Of a stretch of DNA of 64,000 bases, positions 27,511-36,891 are shown one piece after another. The notes under the pieces are model-generated. The model was not told the origin of the DNA. It did no database searches and saw nothing but the letters and a program-made list of their open reading frames with translations. A program made the position numbers and the translations under genes. This DNA comes from Verrucomicrobiota bacterium (GTDB lineage Bacteria > Verrucomicrobiota > Verrucomicrobiia > Limisphaerales > J093): positions 1 through 64,000 of the forward strand of contig JAKLFY010000003.1 in assembly GCA_022710935.1 (NCBI GenBank). Direction: 5' to 3'. Position 1 is the stretch's first letter, and each line of letters begins with the position of its first letter.

Positions 27511-28605
27511 TCAGCCCCTGGCCCGTGCCTCGAGCCAATCGCATGCCCTGGGCAGCACTTGGCTCCAGTGAAAGGTCCTAGCCCGCTCCCACGCGCAACG
27601 GCGATACCGCTGATAATCCGCCGGTTCCTCGACGCACCGCTGCACCGCATCCGCGAGCGCCTCCGGGCATTCCGAGTCCGCCACGCGCCCCGTCTGATCC
27701 TGCACCGTGGCCTCGATCAGCCCGGCGACAGGATAGACGACGGCGGGTGTGCCCATGGCGTTGGCTTCGATGATATTCAGCCCCCACCCCTCGCGCAGTG
27801 AAGCGTGCAAGAGCAAATGGGCCTCTCGCAACGCAGCATCCTTCGCCGCTTCGGACAGCGGCCCTGAGAAACGCACCATCCCGCCCACGCTCAGCTCCAA
27901 GGTCAGAGCCCGCAACGCCGGTTCCATGTCGCCCGCCCCCACGATATTCAGCGTCGCCCGGATGCCCCGGTCGGCCAGGCATCGCAAAGCCCGAATGCCA
28001 TGGTCGACCCGCTTATTCGGTGCGAGCCGTGACACCATGACGAGGCGGACAGGTTGCTCGATCGGTTTCGATTCGAGTTCCGGGATGGCTGTCGTATGAA
28101 CGCCGTAGGGAATGAGCTGAACGTGCCGAACGCCGATTTCGGACAGAATGGTCCTGGTCGAGGCCGAGGCCGTCCAGAATTGCACATTCCGGTAGAGCCA
28201 GAGCGTCCGACGTTCCTGCCACTTGCCGATGGCCGACCATGGCCAGTTGTAGAACACGTCCCAGATCGGCCCGAGCACCTCGTGGATGTACGCCACACAC
28301 CGCGTGCCCGACCACCACGGCGCGTACCACGGAATCCCGTGATGCTGGTCGATCACCAGGTCAAACGGACGCTGCCGCCGATACCAGCGCCGGGCGGCCA
28401 GAACCGAACTCCCCTTGCCGCCTCCCCGCACGACCGGGATGCCCTCGACGGTCTCCTCGAGCGCCGCGCCAGGGAAAAGGTTGGCAAACCAGAAGACCTC
28501 GTGCCCGCGCTGCTTCAATGCGGAGAGGTACCCGGCAGTGACGCGCTCGGCACCCCCCGCCAGCGGGTTTTTCGGATCCCGCCAATTCAACATCAGAAAC
28601 CGCAT
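27511..28605 (-). CDS. Glycosyltransferase family 4
   Basis: A 364-residue cytoplasmic GT-B glycosyltransferase. The N-domain starts 'MRFLMLNWRDPKNPLAGGAE', with the acceptor-side glycine-rich loop, and includes 'VIDQHHGIPWYAPWW'. The C-domain has 'RLVMVSRLAPNKRVD', 'NIVGAGD' and the E-x7-E motif 'EGWGLNIIE', then 'AMGTPAVVYPVAGLIEA'. ATG 28605 is chosen because it begins at the first beta-strand; the frame extends 19 codons upstream. The substrate is unknown, probably a nucleotide sugar for an exopolysaccharide or glycolipid. It is isolated from the export operon at 17-21 kb but could supply it. Confidence 0.9.
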   Translation of the reverse strand: MRFLMLNWRDPKNPLAGGAERVTAGYLSALKQRGHEVFWFANLFPGAALEETVEGIPVVRGGGKGSSVLAARRWYRRQRPFDLVIDQHHGIPWYAPWWSGTRCVAYIHEVLGPIWDVFYNWPWSAIGKWQERRTLWLYRNVQFWTASASTRTILSEIGVRHVQLIPYGVHTTAIPELESKPIEQPVRLVMVSRLAPNKRVDHGIRALRCLADRGIRATLNIVGAGDMEPALRALTLELSVGGMVRFSGPLSEAAKDAALREAHLLLHASLREGWGLNIIEANAMGTPAVVYPVAGLIEATVQDQTGRVADSECPEALADAVQRCVEEPADYQRYRRCAWERARTFHWSQVLPRACDWLEARARG

Positions 28606-28662
28606 CGGCGCGACACGGTGCGCCAGAAAGGCGTTTCCGGGCAAGAACAACCCTGCGGGCAA

Positions 28663-28780
28663 TGCATCTGGAGGTTGTCGGTGGGGATCGAGTTTGCGCC
28701 GCGTGGGGGCACGCGGCCTCCACCGACAATCTCCATCCGTTGTAGGCCCGGTGACCTCACCGGGCGAACAACCAAATGCA
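28663..28780 (+). repeat. Dispersed palindromic repeat family 1, second full copy
   Basis: A 118-bp copy, strongly similar to 21225-21355. The left end is TGCATCTGGAGGTTGTCGG; the reverse complement of the right end is TGCATTTGGTTGTTCG. Here the outer segments also pair: GGAGGTTGTCGGTGG (from about 28670) with CCACCGACAATCTCC (from about 28720), enclosing the GCCGCGTG / CACGCGGC hairpin. It lies between the divergent GT4 and GH2-containing genes. Confidence 0.8.
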
Positions 28781-28843
28781 CCACCCTACGGGGGCAGTGG
28801 ATTCGCGCTCGACGAACGCCCCCGGCAAAGCGAAACTGCGCCC

Positions 28844-31800
28844 ATGATAAAGCTCGCCACTGTGTTTCTGCTCACGCTCGGTTCCCTGGCCGGCCTGATC
28901 ACACCGCACGCCGCGGATTGGCAGCCAGCGCGCGGCCCGTTGATGACGCGTTGGGCCAAGGATGTATCGCCCCAAAACGCCTTGCCGGAATACCCCCGTC
29001 CGCAATTAAAGCGCGCGGATTGGCTCAATCTCAACGGCCTCTGGGATTATGCGATCGTCGACAAGGACGCGTCGCAACCCGCCGCATGGGATGGCCGGAT
29101 TCTCGTCCCCTATCCGCTCGAATCGGCGCTGTCGGGCGTCATGAAGCGCCTGGGCGAGAATCAGCGGCTCTGGTATCGCCGGACGTTCCAGGTGCCGGAC
29201 GCCTGGAAAGGCAAGCAGGTGCTGCTCCACTTTGGCGCCGTGGATTGGGAAGCAACCGTGTGGGTCAACGGCCAGGAATTGGGGCGCCACCGCGGCGGAT
29301 ACGACGCATTCAAGTTCGACATGACCTCCGCCCTCAAGCCGGGTGCGGAGCAGGAAATCGTGGTTGCAGTCTGGGACCCAACCGACGCCGGCTACCAACC
29401 GCGCGGCAAACAGATCCGCAACCCGCACGGCATTTGGTACACGCCCACCAGCGGCATCTGGCAGACGGTCTGGATCGAGCCGGTCTCCGCCACGCATCTC
29501 GATGCGGTCCGGATCACTCCCGATGTCGATGCCGGCGCGGTCCGGCTTGACTTCAAGCTCGCTGGCGGCACAGGCGACGTGTCGGTCAAGGCGGAAATCC
29601 AGGATGGCACCCAAACCGTCGCCAGCGGCGCGATCGGGGAGAAGAACCGCGCCGCCGCCGGTCCATTCTCGGCGATTCTCGAACTCGGGGTCAAAGACGC
29701 CAGGCTCTGGACCCCAGACACGCCTTTTCTCTACGGCCTGGTTCTCACAGTGACGCACAACGGCACCACGACCGACCAGGTCGAGTCCTACTTCGGAATG
29801 CGCAAGAGTTCGCTGGTCAAGGATGCCAACGGCACGCTCCGACTCGGTCTCAACAACAAGCCGTTGTTCCAGTTCGGCCCGCTCGATCAGGGATTCTGGC
29901 CCGATGGATTGTACACCGCGCCGACGGACGAGGCGCTCCGCTACGACATCGAGATGACGAAACGGCTCGGGTTCAACATGGCCCGCAAACACGTCAAAAT
30001 CGAGCCCGCTCGCTGGTACTACTGGTGTGACAAACTCGGCCTCCTCGTCTGGCAGGACATGCCCAGCGGCGACAAGTATATCGGCGGATCGGATCCCGAC
30101 ATCACCCGCTCGCCCGAATCGGCTCGGAACTTCGAAACCGAACTCAAGGCGCTCGTCGACGGATTCTGCAACCACCCGAGCATCGTCATGTGGGTGCCCT
30201 ACAACGAAGGTTGGGGCCAGTGGGACACGCCCCGCATCGTCGATCTGATCAGGTCCTGGGATCCAACCCGCCTCATCAACAACGCCAGCGGCTGGACAGA
30301 CCGCAAGGTCGGCGACGTCATGGACATCCACAGTTACCCGGGTCCGGCCGCACCGCGGATCGAGGAGAAGCGCGCCGGTGTCCTGGGGGAGTTTGGCGGC
30401 CTGGGCCTGCCGCTCAAGGGGCACACGTGGCAGGACGAAAAGAACTGGGGTTACCGCAGCTACAAAAACTCCGATGATCTCACCGACGCCTACATCGCAC
30501 TCATCCGCAGACTCCGCCCACTGACAGGCGAGCCGGGCCTCGCCGCCGCCGTCTATACGCAAACCACCGATGTCGAGATCGAGGTCAACGGCCTCATGAC
30601 CTATGACCGTGCCGTCGTCAAGCTCGACGAAGCCGCCATCCGCGCCGCGAACCTGACGGTCTACACGCCGCCGCCGCCGCGCCGCGCCCAAGGCTCCGCC
30701 CTGGTCCCGCCAGCCACGCCGCTTGTCGCCTGCGACCCTTACTTCAGCATCTGGTCCCCCGCCGATCGGCTGACGGATGAGGACACGACCCACTGGACCG
30801 GCAAGCCGCATCGGCTCACCAGCATGATCCGGATCGATGGCAAGCCTTACCGAGTCATGGGCGCAAGCCCGGCCGCCGTGCCTGCACTCGATCAGGTTGA
30901 CCTGGCGGTCCTGCCGACGCGCACCGCCTACACATTCCAGGGCGGCGGCGTCGAGCTTGTGCTGATGTTCCTCACGCCCGCGCTGCCGCACACCATTGAC
31001 GTGCTCTCGCGCCCGGTCACGTACCTGGTCTGGGGCGTCAAGTCGCTCGATGGCCAGAAGCACGACGTCGCGATCTACTTCGACGCCTCCGCCGAGTTGA
31101 CGGTCAACGACCCGGCTCAAGCCGTCGTTTGGTCAAAGGAAACGTTCGGTCCGCTTGTCGCGCTCAAGCTCGGCTCGAAGGACCAACCCGTCCTGGCCAA
31201 GAAAGGCGACGACCTCCGCATTGACTGGGGTTACCTGTTCACCGCGGCGGACTCCGGACGCGTCCAGCAGGCCGTCGTCGCCCCGGCCTCGGCGACGCGC
31301 GCCACCTTTGTGCAGAGCGGGTCGCTCCCCGAGGCCATGGATGCGCGCCAACCGCGCCCCGCCAACGACGACCAACCCGTCGCCGCCATGACCTTCCGGT
31401 TGCGCGGCGTCGGGACCCAAGGCGACGCCGAGCGCCTGATTCTCGCGTACGACGACCTCTACTCGATCCAGTACATGAAGAAGAACCTCCGTCCGTATTG
31501 GCGGCGGAACGGCTGGGAGGCGTCCGACCTGCTGCAGGCCGCCGCCCGCGAATTCGAGAGCCTCGGCGCCCAATGCGACGAGTTCGACCGCGAATTGATG
31601 GCTGATCTCGAACACGCCGGCGGCGAAAAGTACGCGAAGCTGTGCGCGCTCGCCTATCGCCAGTGCTTTGCCGCCGGTAAGTTCGTCGCGGACGCCAATG
31701 GCCAGCCGCTGCAATTCAGCAAGGAAAACCACTCGAATGGCTGCATCGGCACTTCGGATGTCTTCTACCCGATGTCCCCGCAGTTCTTGCTCTTCGGGCC

Positions 31801-33199
31801 CTCGCTGGCGAAGTCGTTCCTCGTGCCGTTCATGAATTACGCGGCGAGTGAGCGCTGGAAGTTCCCCTTCGCGCCGCACGATCTCGGCACCTACCCGCAC
31901 GCCAACGGCCAGGTGTACGGCGACGGCGAGCGAGGCGAGAACAATCAGATGCCGGTCGAGGAAAGCGGGAACCTGCTGCTGCTCTTCGGCGCCGTCGCCC
32001 ACATGGAGGGCAACGCCGACTTCGCCGGTCTCTACTGGCCCCAGCTCGAACGGTGGGCCGCCTACCTCAAAGACAAGGGCTTCGACCCGGAGAACCAGCT
32101 TTGCACCGATGATTTCGCCGGACATCTCGCCCACAACGTCAATCTCAGCGCCAAAGCCATCTGCGGCTTGGGTGCCTTCGCCAAACTCTGCGCGGCCCGC
32201 GGCGACAACGCCAAGGCCGACGAATACCTCAAGCTGGCCAGGGAGTTCGCGGCGCGCTGGGTCAAGGAAGCCGACGACGGCGAGAAGTTCCGACTCGCTT
32301 TCGATCGCCCCGGCACCTGGAGCCAGAAGTACAATCTCGTGTGGGACCGCATCCTTGGCCTCGGCCTGTTCCCACAGGAGGTGCTGCGCAAGGAAATGGA
32401 CTATTACAGGAAGATCCAGAATCGCTACGGTTTGCCGCTCGATAATCGTCAGACTTACACCAAACTCGATTGGATCACCTGGACCGCGACGCTCACCCAG
32501 AACCGCGCCGACTTCGAGGCTCTGACCGACCCGATCTTCCTCTTCATGAACGAAACGCCGGACCGATCGCCTCTGACCGACTGGTATCAAACCAAAACAG
32601 CGCGCAAGGTCGGTTTTACCGCCCGCCCCGTGATCGGCGGCGTGTTCGCCCAGATGCTCTACGACAAAGCCGTCTGGGGGAAACATGCCGGACGCGACAC
32701 AACCAAGGCGTCCAACTGGGCGCCCATGCCCAAGGCGCCCATTGTGACGGAAGCCGTGCCGACCGGCGAGCGAACGGGCCAGCCGTGGCGCTACACAACA
32801 TCACGTCCGGGACAAGGCTGGGAGAGGCCGGACTTCGACGATTCCGCCTGGAAACAGGGACAGAGCGGGTTCGGCACGCGCGGCACCCCGGGCACCCGGG
32901 TGCGGACCGAGTGGAACAGCCCGAACGTCTGGCTGCGACGCCAATTCACGCTGCCCGACATCGCGGGTCAGGACGTGCAGTTCCTCATCCACCATGACGA
33001 GGATGCCGAGGTCTATCTCAACGGCGTGCTGGCGCTACAACTCTCGGGTTTCACCACCGAGTACGAGACCGCGCCGCTCACGCCGAGCGCCAAGGCTGCC
33101 CTCAAAACCGGCGCCAACACCATCGCCGTCCACTGCCGCCAGACCGGCGGTGGCCAGTACATCGACGTGGGCTTGGTGACGGTCAAAGAAGTCAAGTAA
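28844..33199 (+). CDS. Secreted GH2 glycosidase fused to glutaminase-A-like (DUF4965-type) enzyme
   Basis: A 1451-residue exported protein starting at ATG 28844 (signal 'MIKLATVFLLTLGSLAGLI'); an upstream extension of the frame crosses the repeat and is rejected. Residues about 45-610 are a complete GH2 enzyme: sugar-binding jelly roll ('WYRRTFQVPDAW'), immunoglobulin-like domain and TIM barrel. The acid/base is E455 ('VPYNEGW') and the nucleophile E516 ('GVLGEFGG'). Residues about 617-1280 match the glutaminase-A/DUF4964-DUF4965-DUF1793 type ('ACDPYFSIWSPADRLTDEDT', 'KENHSNGCIGTSDVFYPMSP', 'WDRILGL'). The last 160 residues form another jelly roll ('NVWLRRQFTLPD', 'YLNGVLALQL'). Either enzyme normally stands alone. 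Substrates are unknown. Confidence 0.88.
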   Translation: MIKLATVFLLTLGSLAGLITPHAADWQPARGPLMTRWAKDVSPQNALPEYPRPQLKRADWLNLNGLWDYAIVDKDASQPAAWDGRILVPYPLESALSGVMKRLGENQRLWYRRTFQVPDAWKGKQVLLHFGAVDWEATVWVNGQELGRHRGGYDAFKFDMTSALKPGAEQEIVVAVWDPTDAGYQPRGKQIRNPHGIWYTPTSGIWQTVWIEPVSATHLDAVRITPDVDAGAVRLDFKLAGGTGDVSVKAEIQDGTQTVASGAIGEKNRAAAGPFSAILELGVKDARLWTPDTPFLYGLVLTVTHNGTTTDQVESYFGMRKSSLVKDANGTLRLGLNNKPLFQFGPLDQGFWPDGLYTAPTDEALRYDIEMTKRLGFNMARKHVKIEPARWYYWCDKLGLLVWQDMPSGDKYIGGSDPDITRSPESARNFETELKALVDGFCNHPSIVMWVPYNEGWGQWDTPRIVDLIRSWDPTRLINNASGWTDRKVGDVMDIHSYPGPAAPRIEEKRAGVLGEFGGLGLPLKGHTWQDEKNWGYRSYKNSDDLTDAYIALIRRLRPLTGEPGLAAAVYTQTTDVEIEVNGLMTYDRAVVKLDEAAIRAANLTVYTPPPPRRAQGSALVPPATPLVACDPYFSIWSPADRLTDEDTTHWTGKPHRLTSMIRIDGKPYRVMGASPAAVPALDQVDLAVLPTRTAYTFQGGGVELVLMFLTPALPHTIDVLSRPVTYLVWGVKSLDGQKHDVAIYFDASAELTVNDPAQAVVWSKETFGPLVALKLGSKDQPVLAKKGDDLRIDWGYLFTAADSGRVQQAVVAPASATRATFVQSGSLPEAMDARQPRPANDDQPVAAMTFRLRGVGTQGDAERLILAYDDLYSIQYMKKNLRPYWRRNGWEASDLLQAAAREFESLGAQCDEFDRELMADLEHAGGEKYAKLCALAYRQCFAAGKFVADANGQPLQFSKENHSNGCIGTSDVFYPMSPQFLLFGPSLAKSFLVPFMNYAASERWKFPFAPHDLGTYPHANGQVYGDGERGENNQMPVEESGNLLLLFGAVAHMEGNADFAGLYWPQLERWAAYLKDKGFDPENQLCTDDFAGHLAHNVNLSAKAICGLGAFAKLCAARGDNAKADEYLKLAREFAARWVKEADDGEKFRLAFDRPGTWSQKYNLVWDRILGLGLFPQEVLRKEMDYYRKIQNRYGLPLDNRQTYTKLDWITWTATLTQNRADFEALTDPIFLFMNETPDRSPLTDWYQTKTARKVGFTARPVIGGVFAQMLYDKAVWGKHAGRDTTKASNWAPMPKAPIVTEAVPTGERTGQPWRYTTSRPGQGWERPDFDDSAWKQGQSGFGTRGTPGTRVRTEWNSPNVWLRRQFTLPDIAGQDVQFLIHHDEDAEVYLNGVLALQLSGFTTEYETAPLTPSAKAALKTGANTIAVHCRQTGGGQYIDVGLVTVKEVK

Positions 33200-33230
33200 C
33201 CGTCACCCAGCGGATCCTCAGCAAGAACCC

Positions 33231-36200
33231 GTGAAGCGACCGGAGCGTCTGGACTGCTGGACACCGCGCTCGAGTACCGCCCTCGGCAAGTCACAGGACT
33301 TGAACCTGCGCGCCAGGGAGTTCGCCCGCGGCCTCGCCCGCGTTCTCGCGGCTAAGACGGGCGTGGTGCTCCCAACCGTTGCGCTCACCTTCCTCGCCTT
33401 CTGCGCTCCGTCGGCCAGCGCAGAGCCTGGCGCCGAGCTCGCTGATTCCGGGTATCTCCTCCACGCCTGGGGCGTCGAGGACGGTCTGCCTGAAAACTCG
33501 GCAACGGCCATCGTCCAAACTCAGGATGGCTACCTTTGGGTCGGTACCTTCAACGGCCTGGTGCGCTTCAGCGGGGTTGCGTTTACGGTCTTCAATCCGG
33601 CGAACACACCGCCCCTGCCCAACGCCGGAATTGTGAATCTCCATGCGGACAAGCGCAACCGACTCTGGGTCAGCACCTTCGCCGGATTGGTGATGAAGGA
33701 CGGCACCCAGTGGCGCGCCCTGGGAACGAACGAAGGCTGGGCCGGAGACTATGTCCGCACCTTTACGGAGCGAGCCAACGGTGACCTGCTGATCACGACC
33801 TTTGACGGACACGTGATGACGTTTGAGAATGACCGTCTGACCGAGCTTCCGTCGCCTCCGGGTGAGCGGGGTCAGGGCTATCTTGGCACGGTGGATGGGG
33901 AGGGTCACTGGTGGCTGACACAGCGAGGTTTCGTGGGATTCTGGAACGGCCAACAATGGGTCCAGGCAGTCGCTCCCCGCCCATCGGTAGGTCGGTCGGC
34001 GATGGCCTGCGCCCCCGCGCGCGACGGCGGTGTCTGGGTCCTGCTGGCGAAGGAACTCGTGAAGTTCCGCGGGGGCAGTGAGGTGTCGCGGCGATTCTTG
34101 CCCCAGTTGAGGGGGGGCATCTGGTCGATGTCCGAAGACAGCCGAACGAACCTTTGGATCTGCAGTTACGATTCCGGGCTGTACCAGTTGACTGCCGGCG
34201 GCAATGTGCATCATTGGACAACGACGAATGGATTGGAGACTCTGTCCACACGTGTCGTCTTCGAGGACCGGGAGGAGAACCTGTGGCTGGGCTCGAGCGG
34301 CGGTGGGCTGCGGAGGCTCACGCCGCGACGGTTTCTCGAAGTGGGCCTCGGGAGCGCGCTGTCGCCGAATGTCGCCCGATCCGTCTGGCCCGCTCGCGAT
34401 CAGGCCATCTGGATCGCCTTGTTCGACTCGGGGCTCTTCCGACACAGCGAGACCGGAATCGTGCGCGTGCCAGTCCCAGGACCGAGGAACGAGAGCGCCT
34501 ATGGATTATCCGTGCTGGAAGACCGGGCTGGACGGCTCTGGTACGGTGACGCCGATTACTGCTGGTGGCGCAACGATCAGGAAAGGTTCGAGAAGGTCCC
34601 GCTCAAACCGGCGGTCGGCGCCAATGTCACGGCCTTGTTCGAGGATTCCACAGGGCGCATCTGGATTGCCACCCGGGAGGGCGTTGTGGTCCGCGACGAC
34701 GGAGGGGTTCGTCAGTTTGGGCCCGAGGCCGGCTGGCCGGGCAGCGACATCGCCGGGTTCGGGCAAGATGCTTCTGGCGCGGTCTGGGTGGCGGGATCGG
34801 AAGGGGTCTATCGGGAGGAGAACACCGGTTTCATTGGAGTCCGGACTGCCGACGGCCAACCCTTGCGAGGAGTTCTTTGTCTCAAAGCCGATGCGAACGG
34901 TGCGATGTGGATGGGCACGCGTGCCGCCGGCCTGATGCGCTGGCAGCGCGAGGGACTGGACCGAGTCGGAGCGGAGCACGGACTGCCGGCTCAGGAAGTG
35001 CGCGCCATCATTGAGGACGAGCAGGGTTACTTCTGGATGCCGTCAAACCGCGGCATCATCCGCGCGAGGCGGGAACAACTCCACGCGGTGGCTGACGGCA
35101 TCGTGGCGCGCGTGGACTGTCAAGTCCTCGATCAGGACGATGGGCTGCCCAGCGCTGAATGTCCCCTCGGGCAGCCCACCTGTGCGCGCGACGCCGGAGG
35201 CCGGATGTGGTTTGCCACGCAGAAAGGGGTGGCGGTCATTGACCCGGCCCGGTTCCGCCGCAACTCACAACCGCCCCCGGTTCGCGTGGAGCAATTGACC
35301 TATCGCGTGCCGCTGACCACACCTGAGCAAAGGGGGCGCGGGATCTCCGGCGCCTCGAGCCGCGACGAGCTTCGCTTGACGGCGCCGTTCCCACAGCCGC
35401 TGCGACTGCCGCCGGGAAGCTACGGGCTGGAGATTGAATACGCGGCCCTGAGTTACAGCGCTCCGGAGAAGGCCCGCTTTGAGTTCAAGTTGGAGGGACA
35501 GGATCCGTCTGGCTGGGAGGACGTTCGAAATCGCCGCATTGTCCGCTTTTACCAGATCCGGCCAGGGGAGTACCTCTTCCGGGTCCGAGCCGCGAACAAC
35601 GATGGCGTCTGGAACGAAGCCGGGGCGAGTCTGGCCTTCTCGGTTCTGCCTTTCTACTGGCAGACCATATGGTTTCGCGCGGCGATCGCCCTGCTGCTTG
35701 TCGGCCTGGGGGCCATTGGGGTCGGTTTGTGGTCCCGGAGCCATGTTCGCCGGGCTGGGGAGCGGGAGCGCGCCGCCGCCCAGATCCGGGAACTGGCAGG
35801 CCGACTCATCGGAGCACAGGAGAAGGAGCGCGCCCGTCTGGCGCGCGAGTTGCACGACGACATCACCCAGCGACTGGCCCGACTGGCCATCGACGTCGGT
35901 CGGTGCGAGCTGGGGACCTCCGACGTTCCGCCGGCGGAGACGGCGCGCGGCGTGCGGGAGGGATTGGTCAAATTGAGCGAAGACGTCCACGCCCTGTCCT
36001 ACCGGCTGCATCCCTCGATTCTGGAAGACTTGGGCTTAGCCGCGGCCTTGCGGGCGGAAAGCGAGCACTTCACCCGGCAGGAGTCCGTCGCGGTGGACGT
36101 GAAGTTAGGCGAGCTGCCCGAGAAGATCTCGCGCGAGCCGGCCCTCTGTCTCTTTCGCGTGGCTCAGGAAGCGTTGCGGAACGTCGCACGCCACGCGCGT

Positions 36201-36437
36201 GCCCGCGTCGTCGAGATCTCGCTGCGCGGCCTGGACAACGGGCTGCAACTGGTCGTCCGCGATGATGGCTGCGGCTTCGATCCCGCGAGTCAGAGGGCTC
36301 GCGGCAGTCTCGGTTTGGCGAGCATGCGCGAACGAGTTCACTTGACTGGCGGCGAACTCGATGTCGAGAGCGCGCCTGGCCAGGGCACAACCATCCTGGC
36401 GTGGGTGCCGCTGGGGGAAAGGCCAAAGGCAAGATGA
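33231..36437 (+). CDS. Hybrid-type sensor histidine kinase with beta-propeller sensor (HisKA_3)
   Basis: A 1068-residue membrane sensor. After a signal/anchor (about 40-64, GTG start at 33231 uncertain) the periplasmic part is a two-bladed array of Reg_prop repeats ('TQDGYLWVGTFNGLVRFSG', 'DSTGRIWIATREGV', 'DEQGYFWMPSNRGI') and a Y_Y_Y domain ('RFEFKLEGQDPSGWEDV'). A TM ('TIWFRAAIALLLVGLGAIGV', about 810-830) leads to a HisKA_3 dimerisation helix with H875 ('RLARELHDDITQRLARL') and a HATPase_c domain ('DDGCGFD', 'GLASMRERV'). This is the NarX/LiaS kinase class paired with NarL-type regulators; glycan-sensing propeller kinases have this outer architecture. Its ATGA overlap leads into a truncated regulator, so its original partner is broken. 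Confidence 0.9.
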   Translation: MKRPERLDCWTPRSSTALGKSQDLNLRAREFARGLARVLAAKTGVVLPTVALTFLAFCAPSASAEPGAELADSGYLLHAWGVEDGLPENSATAIVQTQDGYLWVGTFNGLVRFSGVAFTVFNPANTPPLPNAGIVNLHADKRNRLWVSTFAGLVMKDGTQWRALGTNEGWAGDYVRTFTERANGDLLITTFDGHVMTFENDRLTELPSPPGERGQGYLGTVDGEGHWWLTQRGFVGFWNGQQWVQAVAPRPSVGRSAMACAPARDGGVWVLLAKELVKFRGGSEVSRRFLPQLRGGIWSMSEDSRTNLWICSYDSGLYQLTAGGNVHHWTTTNGLETLSTRVVFEDREENLWLGSSGGGLRRLTPRRFLEVGLGSALSPNVARSVWPARDQAIWIALFDSGLFRHSETGIVRVPVPGPRNESAYGLSVLEDRAGRLWYGDADYCWWRNDQERFEKVPLKPAVGANVTALFEDSTGRIWIATREGVVVRDDGGVRQFGPEAGWPGSDIAGFGQDASGAVWVAGSEGVYREENTGFIGVRTADGQPLRGVLCLKADANGAMWMGTRAAGLMRWQREGLDRVGAEHGLPAQEVRAIIEDEQGYFWMPSNRGIIRARREQLHAVADGIVARVDCQVLDQDDGLPSAECPLGQPTCARDAGGRMWFATQKGVAVIDPARFRRNSQPPPVRVEQLTYRVPLTTPEQRGRGISGASSRDELRLTAPFPQPLRLPPGSYGLEIEYAALSYSAPEKARFEFKLEGQDPSGWEDVRNRRIVRFYQIRPGEYLFRVRAANNDGVWNEAGASLAFSVLPFYWQTIWFRAAIALLLVGLGAIGVGLWSRSHVRRAGERERAAAQIRELAGRLIGAQEKERARLARELHDDITQRLARLAIDVGRCELGTSDVPPAETARGVREGLVKLSEDVHALSYRLHPSILEDLGLAAALRAESEHFTRQESVAVDVKLGELPEKISREPALCLFRVAQEALRNVARHARARVVEISLRGLDNGLQLVVRDDGCGFDPASQRARGSLGLASMRERVHLTGGELDVESAPGQGTTILAWVPLGERPKAR

Positions 36438-36682
36438 AGCGCCCGCGTGTCCTGTTGGCTGACGACCACCGCTTGGTGGCCGAAGGCCTGAAGAGCCTGT
36501 TGAGTCCGGAGTTCGAACTTCTGGACATTGTCGAGGACGGCCGCACTCTGGTGGCCGTGGCGAAGAAGCTCCGGCCGGATGCGCACGACGAGGATTTTGC
36601 GCTTTCTCCGGCCTTGCCGACCGGGTACAGTCGCAACAGGTTGTTGGTGTGCGTTCCGCTGTCAGTGATTGCCGGAAACTGA
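36434..36682 (+). pseudogene. Truncated NarL-type response regulator (receiver cut before phospho-Asp)
   Basis: Begins with ATGA overlap at the kinase stop and encodes 'MKRPRVLLADDHRLVAEGLK' and about 30 further residues closely matching the intact regulator at 39601. After 'AKKLRPDA' (near 36586) the similarity ends abruptly. The intact paralogue continues into the phosphorylation site ('DVIVADVTMP'). The remaining 30 residues are unrelated sequence. Phospho-Asp, the rest of the receiver and the LuxR-type HTH are absent. A deletion or insertion junction near 36580-36590 is the simplest reading. Confidence 0.85.
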
Positions 36683-36891
36683 TGCTCAGGTGCCGTCGTG
36701 AAAGCCTGTGTGCAGGGGCCTCACGGAGCACCGTTCAACGTCCAACGATGAAGATCGTCGTCCCGATGCGTTCGACGAAGAGTCTGGTTGGCGTCTGTTG
36801 TGTCCGTGTCACCCAGACCAGGGGCCGGACACCGTCGGGCGCAACGTTTCTGGGTATCGTCGCGCCGCGCGCCGGCGCCTGGCGAGCGGTG

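Noticed and set aside
21225-28780. CRISPR array or IS element from the dispersed repeats
   Set aside because: Copies are single, palindromic and kilobases apart, with no spacers and no transposase nearby.
29006-31120. Long antisense open frame (704 codons) opposite the GH2-containing gene
   Set aside because: High-GC coding DNA often leaves the antisense frame open. The translation is low in hydrophobic pattern and has no recognisable motif, while the sense frame has clear catalytic motifs.
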